NCBI GenBank assembly: GCA_022843385.1
Contig: JALHNT010000042.1
Location: 1 to 63,363 of the forward strand
Source of the DNA: Anaerolineae bacterium
GTDB taxonomy: Bacteria > Chloroflexota > Anaerolineae > Aggregatilineales > Phototrophicaceae
Direction of reading: 5' to 3'
DNA: 63,363 nucleotides
The notes beneath the pieces were generated by a model that was not told the DNA's origin, did no database searches, and saw only the letters and a list, made by a program, of their open reading frames with translations. Positions 18,089 through 26,222 of this stretch are shown one piece after another. Position 1 is the first letter of the stretch. Every line of letters begins with the position of its first letter. The position numbers and the translations under genes were made by a program.

Positions 18089-18502
18089 TCAGCCCAGCTT
18101 GTTCGCCTTTACATAGCGTGACACCATGAAGGCCGTCCCCAGCAGGAAAAGCGCCGTCAGCAAATGCCGGATCATGATGCCAGCGCCGCCACCTTCAAGC
18201 GCCACCAACAGCGCATCGCCTAGCGGCATCACCGCTGCAACCAGTGCATAGAGTGTGAGCGCACTATACTGGCGGCGGATGAGCAGTGCCAGCCCAAACA
18301 CACCCAGGAACACCGCACGAATAGCATACACCAGCACAAACACGGTGCTGTCACCATCCGACAGCGGCAGACCATAGTAGCTGGCAAATTCGACAGGGTT
18401 CATGACCGAGCGCAGGGCGTTGAACAGAATATAGACAATCAAAACGCCGACCATCCACAGGCCGACTGAACGCCAGGGTTGAGTACGATTGGTTACAGAC
18501 AT
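18089..18502 (-). CDS. Small membrane protein, DUF4345/DUF4267-like
   Basis: A 137-aa protein with four predicted transmembrane helices: about 13-30, 52-72, 78-98 and 108-128. The NPVEFASYYGLPL motif after the first helix and the overall four-helix plan resemble DUF4345/DUF4267 proteins of unknown function; the assignment is from pattern memory. The ATG has AAGGAG about 9 nt upstream. It follows the ECF sigma gene by 35 bp in the same direction, so the two are probably co-transcribed and functionally linked. Confidence 0.7.
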   Translation of the reverse strand: MSVTNRTQPWRSVGLWMVGVLIVYILFNALRSVMNPVEFASYYGLPLSDGDSTVFVLVYAIRAVFLGVFGLALLIRRQYSALTLYALVAAVMPLGDALLVALEGGGAGIMIRHLLTALFLLGTAFMVSRYVKANKLG

Positions 18503-18537
18503 GACGAATGCTCCTTCGATTCATGAATGGGCAAAGA

Positions 18538-19374
18538 TTATCGATCAAGATCACCGGCAGCGAAAATGCGCTGGATCATATCTTCATAGCCGGTGCGAGA
18601 CTGATAAGATGGATGCGAACGGATCAGCGCGATGGTGCGGCAGGTCGAATCGAGATCTTCTTGCTGTGAACGGACGGCTTCTGCTGCGCTGGCCGGATCA
18701 TGTGGCTGGCTGTACCGAAGCCGAGCCGGATCAAGCAAGCCAGCCTGAATCTTATTTTGAACATGCTTATGACAACGACAGGGATTCGCCGGGTTGACGA
18801 TGCCACACTGCCCGGAGACAAAGCTCACCAATGCCTGCCGCGCCCGTGACAGCCGCTTGCGATAAGCTGCCGGGCTGATCTCCATGATAGCGGCGGCTTC
18901 TTCGCCCGGCATTTCCAGCACTTCGCCCAGCACCAGCGCCAGCCGGTCTTCCATTGAGAGGCACATCGTCATCGCCAGGGTGCAGTTACGCCGCACCTCT
19001 TCGACCAGTTCTGCCTGCTCAAGCGCGTCTTCGGCGTTGCTGGTATAAAGGCTCAAACTCATCTCCAGCCGTTCGGTCAGTTCGTCAAATGAGTGGTGAT
19101 GGCGCTCGCGGTCACGGCTGAGGCGGTTGAGCAGATGATGAGTGGCAAGGCTGTACATCCAGGTCGTGAAGGCACTCTCGGCGCGGAATTGCCCCAAGTG
19201 CGTGACCAGCCGGATGAGAATCTCCTGCGTCGCATCTTCTGCATCGGCTGGTACCTGCAACATCCGCAGCGCCAGATTATAGATGTATCCCTGAGCATAG
19301 GTGATAACAGCTTCCAGCGCCTCACGGTTGCCTTTTTGCGCCTGTGCAACCTGTTCATGAATACTGTGGGTCAC
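18538..19374 (-). CDS. ECF-type RNA polymerase sigma factor with Cys-containing C-terminal extension
   Basis: A 278-aa sigma-70 family protein. Region 2 (about residues 10-80) contains DAEDATQEILIRL and FTTWMYSLATHHLLN. Region 4 (about 130-180) contains LVLGEVLEMPGEEAAAIMEIS and a KRLSRARQALVSFV recognition helix. About 95 further residues follow, starting with QCGIVNPANPCRCHKHVQ, a Cys/His cluster known from some ECF proteins and possibly metal-binding. GTG start with AAAGGA 8 nt upstream. No anti-sigma factor is adjacent; the downstream small membrane protein could play that part, which is inference. Confidence 0.9.
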   Translation of the reverse strand: MTHSIHEQVAQAQKGNREALEAVITYAQGYIYNLALRMLQVPADAEDATQEILIRLVTHLGQFRAESAFTTWMYSLATHHLLNRLSRDRERHHHSFDELTERLEMSLSLYTSNAEDALEQAELVEEVRRNCTLAMTMCLSMEDRLALVLGEVLEMPGEEAAAIMEISPAAYRKRLSRARQALVSFVSGQCGIVNPANPCRCHKHVQNKIQAGLLDPARLRYSQPHDPASAAEAVRSQQEDLDSTCRTIALIRSHPSYQSRTGYEDMIQRIFAAGDLDR

Positions 19375-19500
19375 AGATTGTCCTTTCTACTGAACTGTTT
19401 CATTAGACACTGCTGCGCCGCATTTGTGACAGGATTGCGGATCGTTCTGCACCACAACCGCAGATTAATTCTGGTTCATTGAAATTGAGAAGTTTTTAGG

Positions 19501-19551
19501 AGCGTTGATGAAACGCCCGAACTGGGTGCGGCGGATCTGGCGGTGGGATAG
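19501..19551 (+). pseudogene. Orphan 3' end of a second ABC exporter gene
   Basis: These 51 bases, read in frame, give SVDETPELGAADLAVG and a TAG stop. The ABC exporter at 16062 ends FDETPELAETDLAVG. The DNA match runs through ATGAAACGCCCGAACTGG and ATCTGGCGGTGGG with a few changes between. Nothing upstream in this frame resembles the rest of an exporter, so this is a fossil end. With the intact copy it brackets the sigma factor and membrane protein genes. Confidence 0.7.
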
Positions 19552-19575
19552 GCTGTGGTGGGCTCGCACACAAAT

Positions 19576-21021
19576 TCACTCGTCCAGCGCGGTGACTTGC
19601 AGCCACTCCCAGACCACCTGCATCGCCTCGACATCGGCGCGGTTATAGGCACAGGCACGGGCCAAACGATCCTTGTTACCCTCCAGCAGCCAGGCCTGAT
19701 AATCGTACCAGCAGGTGAAGGCATCGGTTCCGGGCGGCCAGCGAAAGCCGAAGTAGGCCGCCACCTTCTTGATGCTGGTGCCTTTGAGCGGCAGCACCGC
19801 CGTCTGTTTGAAGCTACGGTGCAGGTCGTGCAGGCGCGGCGCGAGGCTGGCGATAACATAGGGCGGGGCGCTCTGCTTCAAGACGCCCACCTCATAGCCA
19901 GTCCAATGATAGACCGGCGCATCCCAGCGTTCGGCAGCCTGCGCCACCAACCGCCAGCCTTCGTCCACTGTCTCGACGCGGAAGACGTGGTACTGTTCCT
20001 CGCGCAGCAGATCGGTGCCTTCATAGAATCGATCCACGATGGCGATGCGCGTCTGACCATCCGGTTCGCGCCAGCCAAAACACCAGGGCGCGCCATCATC
20101 CAGCCGCGTCTCCAGGTCGAACATCAGCCCGGCCTGACGCAGCAGGGCAGGCAGCGGGTTGAGGATGACCGGCTGGCGGTTGTGCAGGGCGCGGGCGTAG
20201 GCGTTCAGCTCACGGGCTTTGGCTTTGCCGATGCCCTTGAAGCGCAGCAGATCGGCGCTCTCCAGAGCGAGGAATTGTTCCAGGGTGGTGATGCCCTCGC
20301 GCCGCAGATGTTCCCAGGTCTGCTGTGATAGTCCCGGCAGGCTGCTGATGTCGCCGGACTGCTGGGCGGCTTCGGTGCAGGATTGTAACCAGTGACACTG
20401 CTGGCAGTGTTTGGCGAGGTACACCGGCGGGGCGTCAGCGGCTGTCAGCGTTTGGGACGCGCTCTCGATAGCCGCCAGCAGGCGCTCCGGACGATAGGTG
20501 TGTTCGACGATGCGCTGGGGTTGGTGTTCCAGGTCGCGCCCCAACCAGAACCATGCCGCCGGCGTCATCCCCAGCAGCGGCTCCAGCAACCAGCAGTACA
20601 GGTCAAGCTGCCATTCGTCGGCCTCGTTGATCTCGGCACGCCGCTTGATCTCCACCGGCTCATAGGCCCAGTTGCCCAGCACCGAGCGATCCGCCACCCG
20701 TTTCAGCCAATCGATGCGCCCGCGCACCAGAACCGTCGGCGTCAGCCAGCGTTCCAGCGTCGCCCCGCGAACGCCGCGCACACCCTGGCGCAGCCACTGG
20801 TCGGTCAGATCGCGGGCTTCTTCCCACGAGGCCGCGGCCACCGTCTGCGCCGGGCCAAACATGTTCGCGCTGATGGCGTCCTCGTGCTGCTGACCACTCT
20901 GGCTCAGGCCGGGGGTGACGGGCTGGCGCTCGTCCGGGTCACCGTGCTGATCGAGCCAGGTGCGCCGCTGGCACATGAGGTGATGACGCAGCAGCGAGGC
21001 GGTGATGATGATGGGCGACAT
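19576..21021 (-). CDS. TM0106-family RecB-like nuclease
   Basis: A 481-aa protein of the TM0106/RecB-like nuclease type. An N-terminal PD-(D/E)XK-like segment (residues 1 to about 190, with LLRHHLMCQRRTWLDQHG and PVEIKRRAEINEADEWQLDLYCWLLE) is followed by a Cys cluster (about 215-230, CQQCHWLQSC) that may bind Fe-S, a helix-hairpin-helix (about 255-285, LLRFKGIGKAKARELNAYA), and a RNase H/DnaQ-like domain (about 300-475) starting MFDLETRLDD and ending YNRADVEAMQVVWEWL. The role is probably DNA or RNA processing. ATG start at 21021. Apparently monocistronic. Confidence 0.82.
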   Translation of the reverse strand: MSPIIITASLLRHHLMCQRRTWLDQHGDPDERQPVTPGLSQSGQQHEDAISANMFGPAQTVAAASWEEARDLTDQWLRQGVRGVRGATLERWLTPTVLVRGRIDWLKRVADRSVLGNWAYEPVEIKRRAEINEADEWQLDLYCWLLEPLLGMTPAAWFWLGRDLEHQPQRIVEHTYRPERLLAAIESASQTLTAADAPPVYLAKHCQQCHWLQSCTEAAQQSGDISSLPGLSQQTWEHLRREGITTLEQFLALESADLLRFKGIGKAKARELNAYARALHNRQPVILNPLPALLRQAGLMFDLETRLDDGAPWCFGWREPDGQTRIAIVDRFYEGTDLLREEQYHVFRVETVDEGWRLVAQAAERWDAPVYHWTGYEVGVLKQSAPPYVIASLAPRLHDLHRSFKQTAVLPLKGTSIKKVAAYFGFRWPPGTDAFTCWYDYQAWLLEGNKDRLARACAYNRADVEAMQVVWEWLQVTALDE

Positions 21022-21198
21022 ATGCGTTCAGCTAAGCTCCCGCAGATAATCCGGCAAATTTCAGCATCTTCCCTGGATCGAAGGATGCGGCGTGCGACGC
21101 CATCATTATACACTTGTTCGCATGGATGTCCTGGTTGACAGCCAGATGCCCATCCGGTATCGTCTCTCAATGTGAAGCTGTTTTCAGGGGGTGCGATC

Positions 21199-22062
21199 AT
21201 GTCATTTGCCGATCAGTTGACAGCCTATATTCGGGTGGCGCGGGGTCTGGAAGCTGGCGGCTACTACGGCGTCGCCAAGCTGCTGCGCGGGCTGGCCTTT
21301 GCTGAAGAAGTCAAAGCGGCCAATGCTGCCGGTATCCCACGCGAGACGGCTTTGCTCGATGAGCTGCGCGCCATCATTGAACAACTCCGGTCAGATGGGG
21401 CTGACGCGGTCATTATCACCGCGCTGGAACAAGGTTGTGAAGTGGTCAAAGCCGATGCTACCGTACCCTATGATGTGATCCCAGCGGTCCACGTCAGCCG
21501 CACCAGTGGCGAAATCTTCCTCGGCGAACCACCAGCATTCAGCGCCAACCACGATCACCGGTTGGGGCTGCGGTCTTTTCCGGCGATCTGGTATTTCGAA
21601 AGCCTGTCGCCGCCAGAGTGCCTGAAAGCGCTGGAAAGCAATGTCGGCGCGATTGAAGCCCAGTTCAGTGACCTGCCCCCCGAACAGTATCTCATCCCAC
21701 CAGCGGCCGGCGAATGGAACATGCATGAGCTGCTGTGGCATCTGCTGCAAGCCAATGAACTGCTGGCGGGTCGCGTCGAGAAGATGCTGACCGAGAGCAA
21801 TCCCTCGCTGGAAGGGATGGCGGTCTGGGCTAATCGTGATGCGTCGTCCCTGTCGCTGCCAGATATCTGGGAACGTTACCGCGCCTCACGTGAGGTGCTG
21901 CTGGCTCGGCTGAAGGCTATCCCACTGGCTGACTGGTGGCGCACCGGCTGGCACAGCGAGTTCGGCCCACAAACGGTGCTGTCGCAGGCGACCTACTTCG
22001 CCCGTCATGAGATGTCACACATGCCCCAGTTTGGCGAAATCCGCCGGGGGTTGGGGAAGTAA
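21199..22062 (+). CDS. DinB-superfamily protein with an N-terminal helical domain
   Basis: A 287-aa protein. The ATG at 21199 is preferred because CAGGGGG precedes it; an in-frame GTG lies at 21172. The N-terminal ~125 residues are a helical segment (ADQLTAYIRVARGLEAGGYY). The C-terminal half (about 135-280) is a four-helix DinB/YfiT-like domain with the metal-site pattern EWNMHELLWHLL and YFARHEMSHMPQF. DinB-like proteins are often thiol-dependent transferases with a divalent metal; the substrate here is unknown. Confidence 0.72.
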   Translation: MSFADQLTAYIRVARGLEAGGYYGVAKLLRGLAFAEEVKAANAAGIPRETALLDELRAIIEQLRSDGADAVIITALEQGCEVVKADATVPYDVIPAVHVSRTSGEIFLGEPPAFSANHDHRLGLRSFPAIWYFESLSPPECLKALESNVGAIEAQFSDLPPEQYLIPPAAGEWNMHELLWHLLQANELLAGRVEKMLTESNPSLEGMAVWANRDASSLSLPDIWERYRASREVLLARLKAIPLADWWRTGWHSEFGPQTVLSQATYFARHEMSHMPQFGEIRRGLGK

Positions 22063-22108
22063 GCCTGAACTGCCAGATATCACCCAGATTTAGCGGTAGA
22101 ACAGGCAT

Positions 22109-22660
22109 TCAGACCTTTAGCCAGCCACGAAATCCTCTGGCGGCATAGTACGAGTCGGCGCCATTGTGATAAACGAAAACATGGTCGTAGCGCCGATCCA
22201 TGAAAAGGGCACCGCCGAGCTTCCGAATAGCCGCCGGTGTTTTGATCCAGCTCGAGGTTTTGGCATCGAAGCGCCCCAGTTGCTGCAACTGGCGATACTG
22301 CTCCTCCGTCAAAAGCTCAATGCCCATAGCCGCTGCCATGTTGACCGCGCTATCCGCCGGTTTGTTGGCCTTTCGTGCCTCGAGCGCTTCACTGTCGTAA
22401 CAGAGGCTGCGCCGACCCTGAGGGCTTTCTGCTGCACAATCAAAAAACAGGTATTCGCCGGTCGTCTTATCATGACCAACCACATCCGGTTCACCGCCTG
22501 TGCTTTCCATTTCATGAAGCACCACCAGTTTTTCAGGATTGGCTTCCAGCCTGGCTTGCACCTGAGCCCAAGCAAGACCATTATGACGCTTGATGTTTTT
22601 CTCAAAGCGGGCTTCCAATATGCTGAGCAGCGCTACGGACTGTTCGGCTGATAACGCCAT
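22109..22660 (-). CDS. DUF4256 family protein
   Basis: A 183-aa protein matching the DUF4256 pattern: LEARFEKNIKRHNGLAW near the N-terminus, MESTGGEPDVVG, FFDCAAESPQGRRSLCYD, GIELLTEEQYRQLQQLG and a C-terminal FVYHNGADSYYAARGFRG. The function is unknown; the conserved acidic/Cys residues look enzymatic. The ATG at 22660 has GAAAGAAG upstream and is preferred over an in-frame ATG at 22690. It converges with the DinB gene. Confidence 0.8.
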   Translation of the reverse strand: MALSAEQSVALLSILEARFEKNIKRHNGLAWAQVQARLEANPEKLVVLHEMESTGGEPDVVGHDKTTGEYLFFDCAAESPQGRRSLCYDSEALEARKANKPADSAVNMAAAMGIELLTEEQYRQLQQLGRFDAKTSSWIKTPAAIRKLGGALFMDRRYDHVFVYHNGADSYYAARGFRGWLKV

Positions 22661-22761
22661 CTTCGACTTCTTTCGATGCACATGGATCATAGTGATACAC
22701 TTGTTCTATCGATAACATCATATAAGATGACAGCACTTCCGTCAAGCAGGCATAATTTACA

Positions 22762-22904
22762 GGTGCATTTCAAAGTTTTGGATAGAACGACTGGCGATTG
22801 ACCTCACTCGCATCTCACTGCGTTCGACTTCCTCCCTCCGATGGATTGGCTGGGGGTAAGGTTGCTCCTCTGGAAACAGAGACAGCAACAACTTGAAATG
22901 CACC
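22762..22904. repeat. 143-bp segment bounded by inverted repeats (possible MITE)
   Basis: GGTGCATTTCAAAGTT (22762-22777) is mirrored by AACTTGAAATGCACC (22890-22904). Twelve outer base pairs are perfect and the match continues with one bulge. The interior has no reading frame of note. Terminal inverted repeats around a short non-coding core suggest a MITE or the relic of an insertion sequence. No clear target-site duplication is visible. Confidence 0.45.
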
Positions 22905-22922
22905 CCAACCGCCCCAACCGCA

Positions 22923-22952
22923 TTGACGCCGACCCGACAAAGCCACTATAAT
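22923..22952 (+). promoter_or_regulatory. Promoter of tRNA-Arg
   Basis: TTGACG (22923-22928), an 18-bp spacer and a perfect TATAAT (22947-22952). Transcription should begin near 22959, just 3 nt before the mature tRNA 5' end. The best promoter match seen in the window. Confidence 0.8.
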
Positions 22953-22961
22953 GAGCGCGAT

Positions 22962-23033
22962 GCGCCCGTAACTCAGAGGCAGAGTCTCCGCGTCCTAAGC
23001 GGTTGGTCGGGGGTTCGATTCCCTCCGGGCGTA
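22962..23033 (+). tRNA. tRNA-Arg (anticodon CCU)
   Basis: A full cloverleaf can be drawn. The acceptor stem GCGCCCG pairs with CGGGCGT (first pair G-U), the D stem is ACTC/GAGT with a short 7-nt loop, and the anticodon stem CCGC/GCGG carries loop GTCCTAA with anticodon CCT at 22994-22996. The T arm is GGGGG-TTCGATT-CCCTC. The discriminator is A at 23033, and the genome does not encode the CCA end. The outermost anticodon-stem pair is a U-U mismatch. It decodes AGG. Confidence 0.88.
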
Positions 23034-23082
23034 CAATCGGCTGAAGACTTCGTGAAAATCTGAACAAATCCTCGTCATCCTG

Positions 23083-23091
23083 TGCTACAAT
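23083..23091 (+). promoter_or_regulatory. Extended -10 promoter of the copper operon
   Basis: TGCTACAAT gives an extended -10 element (TG-n-TACAAT) with TACAAT at 23086-23091. The predicted start near 23098 leaves a leader of about 28 nt to the ATG at 23126. No good -35 is seen. The same nonamer occurs before the DUF6159 gene at 57897. Confidence 0.4.
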
Positions 23092-23125
23092 ACTGAACAA
23101 TCTGCGTTTATCATGAGGTGCACCC

Positions 23126-23317
23126 ATGCCGTTCCTCCTGGCGCATGGCGCGCTTGGCAGTTGGGATGAAGTAATTTTCCTCAGCATCGGGGCCATCTTT
23201 CTGGTCATGATGGGCATTAGCTGGCTGCGCAGCCGGTCGGAAGACCCGGACGAGCTGGATGCGCCCGCGCCTGAAGCCACGCCTGAAGTCAGCGATACGC
23301 GCTTCAAGCTCGATTAA
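23126..23317 (+). CDS. Small single-span membrane protein upstream of CopCD
   Basis: A 63-aa protein with one transmembrane helix (about residues 15-35, VIFLSIGAIFLVMMGISWL), an RSR stop-transfer and an acidic C-terminal tail. TGAGGTG lies 6-8 nt before the ATG. The stop is directly followed by the CopCD ATG, so translation is probably coupled. No family is recognised; a small accessory subunit of the copper-handling protein is the natural guess. Confidence 0.65.
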   Translation: MPFLLAHGALGSWDEVIFLSIGAIFLVMMGISWLRSRSEDPDELDAPAPEATPEVSDTRFKLD

Positions 23318-23318
23318 C

Positions 23319-25553
23319 ATGCGACCATCCCGTTGGCTGTTGGCGCTTCTGGCGCTGTTCATTCTGGGTACGGTGCGTCCAACGACGGCCCACGGTTATC
23401 TGGTGCGTTCGATTCCCGAAGACCGCGCTGTGTTCGACCGCGCTCCTGCCCGCCTGCAATACTGGTTCAGCGAAAATCTGGAGACCGAGTTCAGCCGTGT
23501 CACGGTGCTGGATCGTGATGGCGCGGTGGTGGCCGAGGGCGGTGTTTCGCCGGATAACGACAGCCTGATGACGGTAACGATGCCGCGTGATCTGGCGGAC
23601 GGGACGTATATCGTCGATATGCGGGTAGCCTTCGCCAGCGATGGACATGTCATCGCCCAAAGTCGGGTGTTCTTCATCGGCGTGGCGGATGCCGGCATCG
23701 CGGGTGAATCCCCAGTGTATCAGGCCAGCCCGCTGGAGGTTTTGTGGCGGGCGCTGCTGCTGACCGCGACGATGCTGCTCTTCGGCATCTTCACCGTCTA
23801 TTCCGGCATCCTCGTCCCGGCCTGGGGCAATCCGGCTTATCGCGCCGGTCTGCTGCCCCCGCGCGTCATCAATCATCTGATCGTGCTCATCATCATCGGA
23901 CTGGCGTTGGCGGTCACCGGTCAGATCATCGCCATCCTGCAACAGACGATGGCCTTCTTCGACGCCGATCTCAGCCGGGTGATCGAAGGCCAGTTGTGGA
24001 GCGCGGTGCGGCTGGGGACGCGCTTCGGCGAGTTGTGGAATGCGCGCTTCTTCCTGCTGGGCGTGGTGGCGCTGTCGTTCGCCGCCAGCCTGCGTTTTCG
24101 TGAGCAGTATCCGGCCATGTTCCGCCCCTTCTGGACGGCCAACGCCTGGGCGCTGGCGCTGGTCATCGGCTCGTTCAGCGCTGGCAGCCACGCCGCCGGG
24201 TCGCCGGTACTGCCCTGGGTGGCGGTGTTCAATGACTGGCTGCACGGTCAGAGCGTCGGCTTCTGGGCTGGCGGCCTGAGTGCGCTGACCCTGACGCTGC
24301 CGGTGGCGCTGGCTCCGTATCAGGGGGAAGCGCGGCGCAAGGCGCTGCTGGCGGCGCTGCGACGGTTCTCGCGCTGGGCGGTGGTGTGTGTGGCGCTGGT
24401 GATCGTCACCGGACTCTACAGCGCCCTGACCTGGCTATACACCCCTGGCGATGTGACGCAGACGGCGTTCGGCGGTTCGCTGCTGCTCAAGCTGGTGCTG
24501 GTCGGCGGCCTGGTGCTGCTGGGTGGGCTGCATCATGTCGCCTTGCGCCCTGAGCGCTTCCCATCCCTGAGTGCCCGGCTCGGCCTGCTCGATGAGCGGC
24601 GGGTGGAACGCCCCTTCGCTTTTCTGACCACGCTGCGGCTGGAGACGGTAGCCGTCCTGCTGGTGCTAACCAGCGTCGGACTCCTGAGCGCGACGCCGGT
24701 GCCGGTGCCGTACTTCGTGCGCGAATCCCTGCCGCCGTTGACCGACTCACAGACCGTCGGCGATCTGGAACTTCAGATGACGCTGACCCCGGGCGGTCCC
24801 GGCGTCAACACGATTGATGCCCGCCTCAGCCGTGATGGCGCACCGCTGGATGTCAGCGCCGTGACGGTGCAGCTCGTCGATCCGGCTCGTGAACGGCGCA
24901 GCGATTGGCTGGTGGCGGAAGCCAGCGGCGATGGCCTGTACATCGGCAGCAGCGCCGATATTGATCGGGCGGGCGTGTGGCTGGCGCTGGTGGATGTGCG
25001 GCTGGCGGATGGGTCGGTTCAGCGGGCGGCCTTCCGCTGGACGATCAGCGATGAAGCCGCGATCCAGTTGACGCAGCCGCCGCGGCCACAAAATCTGCTG
25101 GCGCTGCTGGGGGTGCTGCTGGTCTGTGGCTGGGCGCTGCTCCCTGCCGGTCAGCGACTGTACCAGCGGCTCGATCTCAGCCCGGCCACCGTCGCGGTGG
25201 TGATCGGCGCGACGGCCACGCTCATCCTTCTGAGCGCGGCGGCCTTCATCTATATCCAGAATACCCAGACGGCCTTCGAAACGACCCTCAATCCACCGCC
25301 GGCCTTCGTCAATCCCACGCTGCCGGATCAGGCGTCGCTGGAACGGGGGGAGGCGGTCTATGCTGAGTATTGTCAGGAATGGCCGGCGAATATCGTCAAC
25401 CGGCTGGTGGAACGGCTACCGCGCACCCGCGATGACCAGCTATTTGATCTGACGCGCGACGGTTGGCAGGGCTTCCCCGGCTGCGCCCCTGGCCCGACCG
25501 ATGACCAGCGCTGGGATCTGGTCAACTTTATCCGTACACTTCAGAGGACATAA
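23319..25553 (+). CDS. CopC-CopD fusion (copper resistance/import) with degenerate cytochrome c-like tail
   Basis: A 744-aa YcnJ-like protein. A signal peptide (residues 1-25) leaves a mature N-terminus HGYLV, the copper-ligating His of CopC. The CopC domain (about 25-125) retains the second site SDGH. About eight transmembrane helices of the CopD domain follow (about 145-470). A periplasmic immunoglobulin-like part (about 485-590), another helix pair and a C-terminal segment (about 670-744) follow, resembling cytochrome c (LERGEAVYAEYC ... DDQRWDLVNFIRTL). The CxxCH heme motif is absent: the sequence runs YCQEWPANI. The ATG at 23319 directly follows the stop of the small membrane protein. 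Confidence 0.87.
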   Translation: MRPSRWLLALLALFILGTVRPTTAHGYLVRSIPEDRAVFDRAPARLQYWFSENLETEFSRVTVLDRDGAVVAEGGVSPDNDSLMTVTMPRDLADGTYIVDMRVAFASDGHVIAQSRVFFIGVADAGIAGESPVYQASPLEVLWRALLLTATMLLFGIFTVYSGILVPAWGNPAYRAGLLPPRVINHLIVLIIIGLALAVTGQIIAILQQTMAFFDADLSRVIEGQLWSAVRLGTRFGELWNARFFLLGVVALSFAASLRFREQYPAMFRPFWTANAWALALVIGSFSAGSHAAGSPVLPWVAVFNDWLHGQSVGFWAGGLSALTLTLPVALAPYQGEARRKALLAALRRFSRWAVVCVALVIVTGLYSALTWLYTPGDVTQTAFGGSLLLKLVLVGGLVLLGGLHHVALRPERFPSLSARLGLLDERRVERPFAFLTTLRLETVAVLLVLTSVGLLSATPVPVPYFVRESLPPLTDSQTVGDLELQMTLTPGGPGVNTIDARLSRDGAPLDVSAVTVQLVDPARERRSDWLVAEASGDGLYIGSSADIDRAGVWLALVDVRLADGSVQRAAFRWTISDEAAIQLTQPPRPQNLLALLGVLLVCGWALLPAGQRLYQRLDLSPATVAVVIGATATLILLSAAAFIYIQNTQTAFETTLNPPPAFVNPTLPDQASLERGEAVYAEYCQEWPANIVNRLVERLPRTRDDQLFDLTRDGWQGFPGCAPGPTDDQRWDLVNFIRTLQRT

Positions 25554-25556
25554 CCG

Positions 25557-26210
25557 ATGCTCAAACTTATCAATGCGCCAGAAGATCAGGCGCTGGCTGA
25601 CCGGCTCCGCAGCGATCTCCAGGCACGGGGACACCGCTTCACTGATGCGCTGCCCGGCGGAAACGAACACCTGTTGATCGCCTTGCTGACCCCATCCAGC
25701 ATCGAAAAGCCAGTGGTGGCCGATGCCATCAATGACGCGCTCGACCAGTCGAGTCATGTCATTCCGGTGCTGCTGCAACCGATGGCGCTGCCCAAAGTGA
25801 TCGACCATCTGCTGCCGCTGGATTGGACGAAAGGGGCAGATGTCGAAGCGCTTCAGAGCGCCATTCAACAGGCACTGACCGATAAACATGGGCTGCCGAT
25901 GCGGGCGCTGACGCCGCGCCGCCGCGAGAAGAATCGCGGGATCGGGATGTGGCTGGCGATCCTGGCGACGGCCTGGTTCATCATCGGTCTGATCGCGGTA
26001 GGCATCTTCGGCATCCGCCGTCCCGATGAGGAATATCTGCAACTGGAAATCATCACCACCGTCACCATTGATGCCATCATCCGCGAGAATCTGCCGCGCA
26101 CCACCGACGAAGCGCTCAACTTCCCGGCGACAGTGCAGGCCGCCCCCACCCGTCAGCGTCCGATACTGATCGCGACAGCCACCGCCCTCGCCACCCAGAA
26201 CCAACCCTGA
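25557..26210 (+). CDS. TIR-like domain membrane protein
   Basis: A 217-aa protein. The N-terminal ~115 residues look like a TIR/TIR-like flavodoxin fold: KLINAPEDQALADRLRSDL at the start, then LLIALLTPSSIEK, HVIPVLLQPMALPKVI and a final LPLDWT strand before the last helix. One transmembrane helix (about 137-160) and a short extracytoplasmic tail rich in Thr/Ala/Gln follow. It starts 3 nt after the CopCD stop, so it is in the copper operon. Whether it is an NADase or only a scaffold cannot be judged here; no textbook catalytic Glu can be assigned with confidence. Confidence 0.62.
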   Translation: MLKLINAPEDQALADRLRSDLQARGHRFTDALPGGNEHLLIALLTPSSIEKPVVADAINDALDQSSHVIPVLLQPMALPKVIDHLLPLDWTKGADVEALQSAIQQALTDKHGLPMRALTPRRREKNRGIGMWLAILATAWFIIGLIAVGIFGIRRPDEEYLQLEIITTVTIDAIIRENLPRTTDEALNFPATVQAAPTRQRPILIATATALATQNQP

Positions 26211-26222
26211 ACTGTCGTTTTA

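Larger units (their letters stand above)
22661..22961. other. Intergenic region upstream of tRNA-Arg
   Basis: No gene is seen. The region holds the DUF4256 upstream sequence, the inverted-repeat-bounded segment 22762-22904 and the tRNA promoter 22923-22952. Confidence 0.6.
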
